From Tetracentron sinense (lineage: Eukaryota; Streptophyta; Magnoliopsida; Trochodendrales; Trochodendraceae): a stretch of 64,000 nucleotides of DNA. Location: NCBI GenBank assembly GCA_015143295.1, contig CM026554.1, forward strand, positions 52,078,627-52,142,626. The letters run 5' to 3'. Below the pieces are notes generated by a model. The model searched no databases. It saw only the letters and a list, made by a program, of their open reading frames with translations, and had not been told where the DNA came from. Made by a program: the position numbers and the translations under genes. Positions 1-12,700 of this stretch are shown one piece after another (position 1 is the first letter of the stretch; the number at the start of each line of letters is the position of its first letter).

Positions 1-2950
1 CTCCACCTGCCCACTAACTGAACGGCTACTAACACCTAATCGGCGTTGTGGCCTAAACGTATATCTCGAACCAAAAAAAATGATTTTGCAGGCGAAATTG
101 TTGGCTAAAGCCTCTCTGACCATAAGGTATAAATCCTTCATGCTTATGCCTCCCAAGGATTTAATTAATTTATACTAAGATTTTTTTTTCTTTTAGGGGT
201 GGGGGCAGGAAAATCATTTGTGTTATCGGATTGAATATCAGGCAAAATGAGTGCTAAATTGCCTCCTTATATCTACATACCTAGGGTTGCATTCCTCCTG
301 TGTGGTATAAATGACCGACTCTTGAAAACCACATAGAACATTGTTGTGTCATACATTAGAAAAACTTTGCACTATCAATGTAAAAACAACAAAGTTTTCC
401 TTAATAAGTCAGTGGGTACTCCCAAATATACTTGGGATTCCTAACAGTTTTATGGCTAACCACTAAAGGTTAGGATTAATGTTGACGTAAAACACATTTG
501 AATAAATAAAAAAAAGCCACACCTTTTATGGGGTAAACTAATCTAATGGAGTAGCTAAGCTTTATGACCTTAGGACCGTCAATTGCATGATGGTAGGGCG
601 ATCAGGAGCAGCTTTGATGGATCATCAAAATTCAGCACCACCACCAAATCAATTTCCTATTGTGTTTTCCAGGTTGCCCTCTAAAATGCAAGGTTGCCGT
701 GAAAATAGGTCGTGAAAAAGATAAGCAAAAGAGTGTTTGGTATTTTGCATGGAAAAGAAAAGAGGAAGAAGATTAGTCTATAATTTTCTTTGGGAGGAAA
801 TAAAGAGAAAATCTTCCAACTTCTTGTCTTGTCCCCAAAAAAATCATTATTTATTAATTATTTTTTAAATTTTTTCACCAAATTTTCTTAGTAACCAAAC
901 AAGGTGCAAAAAAATATTTTTTTAAAAAATTCTTTTCCTTTCTCGGCAATCAAACATTGCACAAGAAATAGAGAAAATATTTCAACATAAACTCACATTT
1001 AACACAAATCTTGTTCCACCGTTCCATCATTCTATTAAAACAGTCATGCAATCAACAAACCCTATCACCAATTTGTGATATCCCTTGCAGCCAAGGAGCG
1101 GTGAAGCAGATGAGTGGTCACTATGAACCATCCAAATATATGGGTACCTATAAAATGCGTATTCTCACTTGTGATAACTAACATATCCAAAAGTTAACAT
1201 AAGGATCATTCAGATAACGCAAGTAGCTGAAAATGAAATACATAATATGAGGAAGAATACATTGACAATTACAACCAAAAAAAAAAAGAGTAAGCCAATC
1301 TTGTTAAGTGGGCCTTACAGAAGATCAGGTTCGTCAATGGCTCTTTCTCCAACATAAAGCTTGATGCACCCAAAGAGGATATTGGGAGCACTCATGCCAC
1401 CTTATTCAGAAACTAATTAAGCTTCAAAATTTGTGTTCATTCTTCAATTCACCAACCACAGGTTAAATCTTAAATGAATTTGAGCTGGAACTTCCTTTTG
1501 ATTAGAAAATGCATGCGACTCTTCACACGCATAAACAGACCCGCAAAGACTCTAGTTGCGGATATAGTTACTTAAGCAAACTCATGCATGAATCCGTAAG
1601 TCTCTACTTACCAAATATCCCAAAATCAACTTTATAAGGTGCAAGAACGAGACCACCATTGACCCAGTTTTGGCCGAAATACAAAGACCCACAGCAAAAT
1701 ATTGCCTAATAAATATATTAAACACGTCTAGATATCACCATAAATTGTGAATGAGGCCATGGCCATAGATTACAATTTAAGATCCTGAATGACCACTAGA
1801 GTCTTGAAAAAAGACACTTGAGTTGAGAATTGTAAATGCCCTAGGGCGGAGCTAGGGGGCAAGAGCCCCCCAAACTTTTGAGGAAAACAAAGTAAGTTTC
1901 TAATTTTATATTAATTATTTGATTTAAGAGGGCATAGGCACGGGGCAAGTGGAACAACTTTTGAAAGAAAAAAAAACTAAGTTTATACTATATTATTTAA
2001 TTTAAGAGGGCATAGCCATGGGCAATAAGTTGCCCTCTAACTTAAGAAAAATATATTCTTCACAAATGGACGAGATGAGCCATGAACTTGGCCCTAAAAA
2101 AGCAAAAAAAAAAAACCAACAACAACGGGGACTACGCCCCCACACCCCCTAGACCAAGAACATTTCATACCCGCCTAATCATTCTTCACAAACCTATCGA
2201 TAATAATTAACATTATCAATCAACGATTGCCCCCCCCCCCCTTTCTCTCTCTCTCACTCACATACACACACAAGAAAATTCCTGGTAATTCCAATGAAGC
2301 AATTTGTAAAAGCACTAGATTTAAGACTCAAACCATAAATGATTTTGAGAATTCTACCTGTGGAATGCTTGGGGTGCTTCAACATATGACACACTTGGTA
2401 AACAATAGCTGGTGAGTGGTGATCTTACCTAAAAGAATTACACAATCGACCAACGGAGAATCAGTTTGAAAATGTTTCATTCAAAAAGCATGCTAGGCAG
2501 AGTTGGCAGGCTATAACGATTGTGGTTCTGCTAAAAGATAAGGTTCATCAATGGAATTTGCTTTCATGGACTACTAGATGCCTTCCAAATGCCTACTTAT
2601 TATGTCTTCCCTAGAAAGAAATATAGAACTACAGAATCACTGAATATGGATTGAAGACCTAAGACATTCTAAAATTTCAATATTCAGAGCTTTGTGGAAT
2701 GCTGTATCAAATGATTGTTATAAGAAAAAATTATACACAGCCCACTTAGAGAAATACAGAAGGAAGCAACAAGGTCTTTGCAAGTAACCATTCAAAAAAC
2801 CTATGCTGGTGAGACAATTGGTAAAGATCATTCAGGAAAATAATATAATAAAGAAAAAAAAAAACTAAAATCAACTAGAAATTGGAGGAGTACCAACTAA
2901 AAGTCTAAAACCCATCATTGCATTACGTTAAGGAAATTTTGTTTAAATCA
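1..2950. other. Intergenic region without genes, repeat-rich
   Basis: No coding exon is recognisable. Bases 404-500 carry a degraded copy of the MITE family seen better at 21.2 and 29.8 kb (GGGTACTCCCAAATATAC end). Bases 700-960 hold a loose AT-rich inverted repeat whose ends read GTGTTTGG and CAAACATTGC. Bases 2231-2275 are a poly-C, CT and CA simple repeat. The 62-codon ORF over that simple repeat is not credible as a gene. The stretch from about 2950 to 3083 is likely the 3' untranslated and downstream region of RPL39. Confidence 0.6.
1843..2230. repeat. Dispersed 'GGCGGAGC-AG' repeat, copy 1
   Basis: It begins with GGGCGGAGCTAGGGGGC and contains the phrase TTTAAGAGGGCATAG twice in tandem. 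It continues with an 'ATGAGCCATGAACTTGGCCC' segment and a 'CATTTCATACCCGCCTAATC' segment. Related arrangements occur at about 21.40-21.74, 37.50-37.62, 37.90-38.15, 43.02-43.34 and 44.16-44.35 kb. The termini are not clear enough to assign a class. Confidence 0.5.
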
Positions 2951-3083
2951 TAATCTCCAAATATGAATATACTAAAACCCTAATTCAAACAAATTAGGGG
3001 TACTACAAACAGGGGATTTTATCATGTCATATAAACCCAAATTCAACAAAGCAAAGAGCAGAAAATAAAAATCTGCAACAACC

Positions 3084-3409
<326 letters not shown>

Positions 3410-3777
3410 TTTCGCTTCTGGTTCCAAGCTCGGCGATGAGAATTTTTTTTGGGAATTGCTGGGAAAAGAAACCGATAAAAACCCTAATGAGGGAAGGGAT
3501 CTATACAATACAACGCATCTATATTACACTAAATTGCACGACTTATTTTTGATCCTCACTGTCCATTCTCTTGACTTGGATGATCTAATCCTGGCCGTCC
3601 AAAGGATAGGGTTAATATGATGCGGTCTGACTTATCGACGGTCTGCATGTATGCACCAGTTATGCTACTTTATGCTCATCTACTAAAACCCCCCTATCTA
3701 TTTGTAGTTTTTAGGGTTTCTTCTCTGCTTCTCTTCTGCAAAACTAGGGTTTCGAGGTTCTTTCGCAAGGTCCAGTA
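3410..3777. promoter_or_regulatory. Divergent promoter between RPL39 and eIF3m
   Basis: Only 368 bp separate the two start codons. On the RPL39 side AAAAACCCTAATG lies at about 3477-3488. On the eIF3m side TTTTTAGGGTTTC is at 3709-3720 and AAACTAGGGTTTCG at 3741-3754. These are telo-box-like motifs (AAACCCTA in either orientation), known to be common near the start sites of plant translation genes. No clear TATA box was seen. Transcription start sites are not determinable from sequence alone. Confidence 0.7.
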
Positions 3778-6700
3778 ATGACGACTGTTGTGGTGACCTC
3801 AGAGGAAGATCCGGCGCTTTCTGTTGTTCGATTCACGTCGGAGCTCGCGTGGGCCGATGCAGGACCAGAGGTATGAGTTTTTGTTCTTCAAGAACTGTGA
3901 ATTTTTTGTAATTTATTATTATATTTTCTGTTCATCGCTGTTATTGTTAGGAATGAGAAGAGCTCGTTACCTTTTTTTTTTTTTTTTTTTAATGAAATTA
4001 AATTTTAAAAAAATGGAGAAATGGAGAAGAAGAAAGGAACTGGATCTTTTTCATTCGTTCCCAATTTATAAAATTCAATCCACCAAAGCTCTAATCTAAA
4101 ACAAATCTGAAGTTTCCTGAATAATATAGGAGGGCGATAATAGATTAGTCTGTGTTGTACTAATCCTCACCACTACTGATGGCTGCTTTGACATTGGAGA
4201 TTCAATCCTAACCCCCATGAGAAGGCATCTGGTTCTTACCACTCACTCCCTATCTGTCTTAGCTTCCACAAAACAAGTGAAGGCTGCGTGGCAATGTTAA
4301 GAACCTAACCAATACACTAAAAGGCTAGGGTGATTAAGATGTGGAAAGTTAGGTTCATAAACTATCGAGATCCTAACATACCATCACGCACCGCAGCCCT
4401 ACATCCACAGAGACTCATTGTGTTGGCTCTCACTCTGGCTTCTCTTTTTATAATAGCTGTAGCATTCAAGCAGCCCTAAGACCTATGGCAGCTTTAACTC
4501 TAGTTCATGGCATCCAGGTAGCCCTTGTCCCCAAGTCGCCCCCTCCAAGACTCGAACTCGAAATGTGGTGCAAGCTCTGATACCAAATGTTAGGAACCTA
4601 ATCAATACTCCAAAAGGCCCTAGGGGTGATTTAAGGTTTAGAAAGTTAGGCTCATAAACTACTGGGGATCACAACAAGCAAGAACAAAATTCTTTGCTGA
4701 ATCGAGTTGCTCTTCTTCCTGAACTGCACACAAAAACCGACTCCTGAGTGGCAGTAGCTAAGGACCACCATCATCTGCGACTATCTGATAATCATCACCC
4801 TCAAGTCTGCCCAAGCTTTTCTTCCTCCTTAGTCCTGAGCATGCAGCTCAAAGTGAGGTACCTAGGAGAAGAACCATCTGCACTAGCTGGGACCACTGTT
4901 GATACTGAGCTTTTGTCCTAGAGGTTGCAATTCCATCCGAAGTGGTAATACCAACTGCTTTTAGGGTCAGCTGATAACCTGATTGACCTGCTGTCTCCAC
5001 TATTTGATTGTCACACACCACACAACCTTGCTCTTCCTTCATCTCACTAGAGAACCTATCATTGCTCACCTTGGTCTTCTTCCACCTTTTCGTTATATTA
5101 AAAGCCTTAACTTCACTTATGTTGTGATAGATATGTATTTATTCTAAACATTTAAATTTGGAAAAAAAAAAAAAAGGGTAAAATTCTTACTCCTTATTTT
5201 AACATTGTCATCAAGATTAATAGAATTTCCACCCAAATCCCACATGTCTGCACTTTCAACCTGATCTGCTTTTTCCCTTTCGACTTGTTGAGTTGATGTG
5301 CATTGATGGTCAGGGACGTACTTTTCTTCATGATTTTAGCATAGTCCTTTTCTCTTAGATCATTCGTTCTGATTGACACCACCATTTGATTGTGAGGAAC
5401 TTGATCTAAATGTTGAACAATAGGATATACCCACTCAAATGGATTGTGAGGCCACTGAAAGTGAACTGATCCTACATCTTTTTTATTCATCAAGTTCATT
5501 GTCTTGCACCATTTTTTCCAGGTACATCATCTTCATGGTACTTAGGCTGCTCATGAACCTTTGCTCCCAATGCCTCAATCGTGTTTCTTAGGTTGCTAAA
5601 GGCTATTCAATCTTCCTTGAAAGCCATCAGATTTTTTGTGATCTTCTTATAGGTGACCATGCTCTATCTCTAGGATGATGAAGCTCTGATGCCAAATGAT
5701 ACCAAATTGTCTCTATAATCCATTCCATGATTCTCAAGATTACAGTTCCCTTGTTTAATGACAATTGGCTACTCCATAGGAAAATGACAACTAGGAACCT
5801 AGATAAACTAGGAAAGTAGATAAGCAAATCTGTCTAGAGATAGGTACTAATTCAAAGTTGCTAATCCAAAAGAGAGGATGCCAGGATCATGTGGAGGCAT
5901 GCACAAGTCATCCGTAATTCCGTATACTCGTGCACGGACATGCACGATGGTACATAGGCTAGTGAAGGGGTGAGCACCAAGGAACACTTTTGCGATATTT
6001 CTGAATTTCATCGTCATTCGGGTTTTTTCTGTTTGATTTTTATTGCTGTTTGGATCAGTTTTTTAACTCTCCATTTTTATCATTTTCTATTGCTTTTGTT
6101 TGTTTTATTGTTTGTGATCTATATTATAGATTCAAATAGATCAAATCAACAATAAAAGAGTTACTTTTATGGTTATTGATATCCTTCTCAATTAAACAAA
6201 ATGAATCTCCTACTTCAACAGAAACGATTTAATGATTGAGATGCCCCAATATGGTTGATCTATATGAATAGCCAACGTCAAATGAAGAGATATAAATAAG
6301 CACCCTTCTGGAATACAATTCATTTTGCCTGATGTAATACAGTTCTGATTGGTTTCCGCAATACTGTCATAACTCGTGAGTCGTAACACAAATGGTGATG
6401 AGTTAGATCTGCCTTAGTGGTTGATGGATTAAAATAATAACACAACCTGAATTTCGCTAGCTGTCCTTGCATGCAGTGATGTGGCCCAAGCAGACATTAT
6501 ATTCTGCGACTGATATCTATAAGTACATGAAATTATGAACTCCATTAAGCCCCAAATATAATGCTGATATATAGTAGAAGGCATTTTTACTGACCATTGA
6601 ATGCTTGAGCAAGCTATTTCTCAAATCTAGGATTTTTAGTCCTGTGTCTGAGTGATCAAGTGCATTGGTGTTTCTATATAAGTTTGTATAAGATGGTCGT

Positions 6701-9700
6701 TGCTCTTCTGGTAATGGAGTTCACTTGTGTAACATTTTGGGAAGTACATTTTGATTCACATAATTTGTATGTTGTAATCAATGTGTTGGAGGATTCATCA
6801 TATCTGAATATTTTTGTTTCCTATTTATTCTTAGGTTGCCGAGCCACAAGTTGCTAGACTATGCATGGAAGCCGAAGAATGCATAGTGATGGGAAGATGG
6901 TTGGATTTGGTCTCTCTAATGCTCACTTCAGCTGACTTGATATTTTCTAGAGTTTCTGAGAAAGGTTCAGTTGTTTTTATTGCGTGATTTTACATTACTC
7001 AGTGGTAGTTATAATTATTGTTTTGCTAAGTTTTAACTCAAGAAAAAGGGAAGTAAAAATACTAGCCAACAGAAAAGGAGGCAAAGCCTGGATTGTAATG
7101 AATGCATAAAGTATCATTTGCTTGGCTTGGAACTTTTTTTGAACAAAACAAGGCAAGTTTTTTAGTTACATGTGCAACTCATAAGAAGTGGATATTCAGT
7201 GCCATAGTTGGTCTGTAGGCCTTGTACTAAATATATTATCTGATATTGCGTATTATCATCAAAGCAAAAAGTTTAGATTAATTTAGAACTTTTCTTAACA
7301 ATGTTCCTACGGTAATCAATAAAGGCAAAGTTGTATGAGCAGGGTCTGGACTCCATTTATACAGATATAATGTCAGAACATAAGATTCCTGAACCATATA
7401 ACTATCCTGTCAGCCCTTGGATGTAGTATGTACTATAATTTTGTTATCACAAGCTTTGGCCCTTTGGTTTGGGCTTAAGAGACCTATTGAAAAGTTTAGA
7501 GAAACTAGAGATGAGCTTATTTTGCCAAAAGCCCTTATCAATCTAGAGAGGCTTCCCTTTCTTTGTTTCCTTAGGTGTGCAAAATCCGGAACACATGTCT
7601 ATGGGAACCAGTAATTTTGTCTCTAACATTAGTTGCCAAGTTACCAGGAGGGTATAGTTAAATGGTTCGAGTTTTATAGGACTCGAGCAACTGTTAACTT
7701 ATATTTCCAGTTGGCGAAATGGACCTTTCTATCATGTAAGTCATACAGATGCTTAAAGGTTCCTTGTTTATACCAATGAAACGTGTTTGCTGATTGTTGT
7801 TACAGATCTTGACTGCATCTTCACCATAATTTGCAACCTTGTTACAAAATCTGAAAGTCTGGATGAAGCACTAGAGATGGCAAAGCTTATATCTGCAAAA
7901 GTTATCCAACAACCAAATGACAAACCTGCATTACGCTTGAAGATGTATTATATATTGATATTTGTCCCTTTAGCTTTTGGAATTTTGATGGTAATATCTT
8001 ATGTTTCTACCATTCTGATCCATTTTTTATTTCCTTTCCCTTTTTTTTTTTTTTTGCGTGTGTCAAATACCAGCTTGTTCAATCTGTACAACCTACTGGA
8101 GAACCCATACAGCAGGTTCTATGTTTACATGAAGGCCCTTAATTTGGCAATTGATGGCAAAGTTACCGAACATATAATACCTTCTTTCAAAAAGATGGAA
8201 AGCTTCTTGAAAGAATGGAATATTGGGACATTGGATCAGAGAGAGCTCTTTCTCACCATCTCTAATATTTTAAAAGAGCACAAAAGGTATAATACAAATT
8301 GTTTTTCTTTATACAATGTTTTTTGGTGCATCTGTGATTGTTTGTTTGTTTTGTTATCAGTCATATATAGGCTGGGTGGTGGGTAGTATATTTGTCACGT
8401 GTTTGAGTGAAACGTGGCACTCCTTTGGGCCCACAAAAAGAAACCCAATGTACAGGTCTTCCCTTCCCTAACATGTGACAAAAAATCAGTCCGATCCGTG
8501 AAGTCTAGGTTGTCCGATCAGTGGAATTATAGCTTAGGTTGGGTCATATTAACCCTAGAGGTTAATACTAACCAATTAGGATTAATGATGGACATTTCCG
8601 ACATCTAATCGGACGGCCTAGACATCTTTGATTTGGCTGATTTTTTGACCCGTGTTAAGTGGACCCACACATTGAGTTTTTTGTGCGGCCCAAATGAGTG
8701 TCACTCAAAAAGCATGATGCATAGGCAAGGTTGCCTATGTGTCATGCATATGCTACCAACACACGCTGTCACGCACACAACACGCATATATGTTTCATGA
8801 GTAATGTTTTATTTGAATTTCAGCTCAGCAAAGGATTCATTCAATTTTCTGACCAAGTACCTGACAACTTTCTCTGGAGAGGATGCATATACTATGGGTG
8901 AAGCTAAAGAGGAGGCTGTGCGCGCTATTGTGGAGTTTGTGAAGGCACCCGACATGTTTGAGGTATCTCATTTATGTCTTATTATGCATGAGCTACACAC
9001 TGCCTATATAAGATGATTTATGTATTTACTCAGTATAGTCAAACAGTCTATGCGACACTTACATAGTAGGAGTTCCCTAGGTGAGGTTCACCTCGATATT
9101 TCTTAGGCAACCCAAATCTATTTTAGTTCGTAATCCTTCAAAGAAGGATATAAATAAAATTAAAATTGCAAAACAAAGCATACATATGACTAGAATGTCA
9201 CTGCAAACTTGTCATTTTACGTTTAGGAAATTTACGAAGTGGTAAATTTTTTAAAAGCATGTACCACTTGGTCTGAGTAGTTTTATTTTATTTGTGTATT
9301 TTCTTGTAAAATAAAGTTTAGTTTATGTGGATCTCAGGCGATCACCTTTATCATTAGCACTTTAGTGCCTGGACGTTTATGCGTAGGCGTCACTAAGTGA
9401 TCACATCTTAACAAGCTCCCACCTAGACATGTTTCTTGGTGATGTGATGCAAGACACACCACTAGCAATAGGAATCTTGATGGCCACACATTTTCAAGAA
9501 GAGGTTTGGATGGTTATGCATCTATCTCCTTTTCAAGACAAACCACTAGCAACAGGACAAACCAAAGGGTGTTAGGGGTCTCTCCTTTTCAATTTTAGTT
9601 AATGGATGCTCAGGTAATCCTTAATCCCCGTTTCTGTTCATTATAATCTCTAAGGCGCTTAGCAGGTTGTAATTTCAATAGCTAAAGAAGGGGTTTTGTT

Positions 9701-12700
9701 TGGTGGGGTAGGGGGAGCCTAATTATTTCACATTTGCAATTTTCTGATGGCACTGTGATCCTTTGCAATGCCACACATAAGCAATTAGGTTACCTGAGAT
9801 GTATTCCCAGATGTTTTGAAGCAGTCTCTGACTTGAGAATTAACTTTATAAAAAGTGAATTATTTGGTGTAGGGGAGGCACCTTGGGATGAATGATGAAT
9901 TACTTGGTTTGCCAGGTTAGGTCCTTTATGGCTTCTTATTTAGGTATGCCTATCAGAGCGATTTTAAAGCTAAATTGGTTTGGGATCCTATGGTAGAAAG
10001 AGTGAACAGAAGATTAGCTTCTTGGAAATTGCTTGTATTGTCTAAAGAAAGAAGACTCATGCTCCTGAAAAGCATCCTGTAGAGTATGCCCACTTATTAT
10101 TTATCCTTGATTACTATTCCCACCTCCATTGCAGACTTTTTTTTTTGTAAGAGAACGCAAAGGTTTTTCCCATGGAATGACAGAACAGAAGCACATAAAT
10201 ATCACTTAGTGGATTGGGAGGACTTTTGTAGACCTTTCAAGGTAGGAAGCGGTTTCGTGAGATGAATAAAGCCCTTCTTGAGAAATGGTTGTGGAGATAT
10301 GGGGAAGAGAGAGTGAGTTTGTGGGAAAAGGTGATAAATGCGAAGTTTCGAGAAAAATCGTTTTGTGAGCCTAAAAAAGTTGAGAGGTACCCACAAGGGT
10401 TGAATTGTGGAAAGCCATCACATCATTGACCTTGACTGTACAATTAGTGTACTGCATCTTGGATGGGACTCAGCCCGCCAATCAGACCAAGTGGACAACT
10501 TTAACTGTTTTGTATATGAACTTTATAACCAACTGTTTTCCTTATTTGTTGAAGCTTATCCAATTTTGATTTAGATTGGAAGAATGCATTTTTAGATGTG
10601 GGGACCTTCTACGGTTTTACCTAAGGTGCCAGTCTAGCCTCAAACCTCCATTTGCTCCTAATATGAGCTATGTAGTTAATTTCTTACTACTGTATATGTG
10701 TTCTCCTGGTATTGTTGAATAAAATTTCTGAAAAAGTTTACTCCAGTTTTTCAAACATAAAAATGTAATTGCCAATATAAAAGTTAACTCCAATTAAAAT
10801 TTCTAAATGATTCTTTTGAATACTTCGATACTACTTTAGTTCTTAACATGGCTTAGTTCTGGATGAATGTAATAGGGTTTCCTCAACATGGTCTATTACT
10901 GCTATTTTTTTGTTGTATGAGCACTGTCAGTATTAACTATTAATCACAATTGTACCATGCTTTCTTGCAGTTTGTGCATGCACCTACACAGGCATAGTCA
11001 TTTTTTTTTCTCTTATTGTGATTGACTTTTCTATCATAGATTAGATTCTTGTTTTTGATTTCCAAGAAATCTCCAATTAAATCTTGTTTCCTTGCAGTGT
11101 GATTTGCTAGATATGCCCGCTGTAGGACAATTGGAGAAAGATGCCAAATATGCATTGCTATATCAGCTTTTGAAGGTCTTTCTGACACAGAGGCTGGATG
11201 CCTATTTAGATTTTCATGCCGCGAATTCAGCTTTACTGAAGAGCTATGGTAATCTTTTCTTTTGTTTCATGTAAAATTTTGGAAGAAAAGTGAGATGAGC
11301 TACGGTTAGTCTACACACACACACAAATCTATATATATATATATATAGGGAAGCTTACTAATGAGCAATGCTCATTAAAGCCTTTAATGAGTGGTCCCTC
11401 TAAAAAGATAACATGTGGCAGGCTTTTTTTGAATCCGATTATTTGATGTTAAGATAGGTCCATTAGAAGACACGTGTCAAAAAATCAGTCCGATTGGATG
11501 TATATAGATCGTCCGATTAGACCCTAATTTGTCAGCATTAACCCCTAGTGCTCACTAGACCCTAACTAATTTATAGAAATGATTGATTTTCCCAAATTTG
11601 ATCGGACGGTCTATAAATGTCCGATTGAACTGATTTTTTGCCATGTGTCTCTCCGGAGACCTGTCTTGACATTCAAGAGTTGAATTCTGGAACAACCCGC
11701 CATGTGTCACGCTAATAAGGACCGCCCATTAAAGGCTTTAATGAGCATTGCTCATTTAAATGCTAATTTATATATATATATATATATATATATATGTAGC
11801 TTTAATCTTGAATATTGTTCTTGCAACTGTCTAGGTCTTGCCCATGAAGACTGTATAACTAAGATGAGGTTGATGTCATTGGCGGATCTCGGCTCTAACG
11901 ACTCGGGCGAGATCTCATATGCTCTCATCAAGGACACACTTCGAGTGAGCTTTTTTCTCTTCCTTACCCTTCTTCTTCAGGTTCTTGCTTGTAAAACATG
12001 CATTACTTATCTTGGTGCAAGTTTCTTTGCAGGTCATAGATGACGAGGTGGAGTTGTGGGTGGTTAAGGCGATAACTGCAAAGTTACTTAACTGTAAGAT
12101 GGACCAGATGAATCAAATTGTAATTGTAAGGTGTGTTGTATAGCTTTGTTGTTATCTTTGCTTATACTTTAATTAGAACAAGGAGATCTGATTCCAGGAT
12201 TGTAGAATTGACTATTGCCAGATATTTTGCGATTGACCATTTCAGTTCCTTGTTTTGATTCTGATTAGTAATTGTGTGCAGCCGTTGTACTGAGCGCGTA
12301 TTTGGGCTGCATCAGTGGGAAGCCCTACGAACAAAACTAGCGACATGGAAGGTAAAGAACTTATTCCCACTTCTCATGCTTCAGCTATTTTGCTTTGTGA
12401 ATCTGCACCATCTGGATTTCTAGCATGGTTTAAAATATTGATACGTATCGACTGATATGGATCGATACATATCCTATTTAGAGTTACCCAATACACTGGT
12501 ACACTGGAAAAAAAAATCCCCCGTATCGGGCCGATATAGGACCAATATAGGCCCGATATGGGAGATTTTTCAATTAACTTTTTTCTCTCCTTCAATTTAC
12601 ATTAGGATCCACATCATAGACTTGATACGCGGAACTTATTTACATAAAATATTATTCAAGTAAATGATTTTAAATTATTATTACATTTGCTTAAGATATT

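Noticed and set aside
2227..2415. 62-codon ORF
   Set aside because: It begins in a poly-C and CT/CA simple repeat and has no recognisable protein features.
4090..4294. Extra coding exon of eIF3m in intron 1
   Set aside because: Frame and homology join exon 1 (ends ...DAGPE) directly to exon 2 (VAEPQVARLC) with nothing missing.
7787..8386. A 199-codon ORF as a separate gene
   Set aside because: It is eIF3m exons 3 and 4 plus the open intron between them; splice sites and homology fix the true exons.
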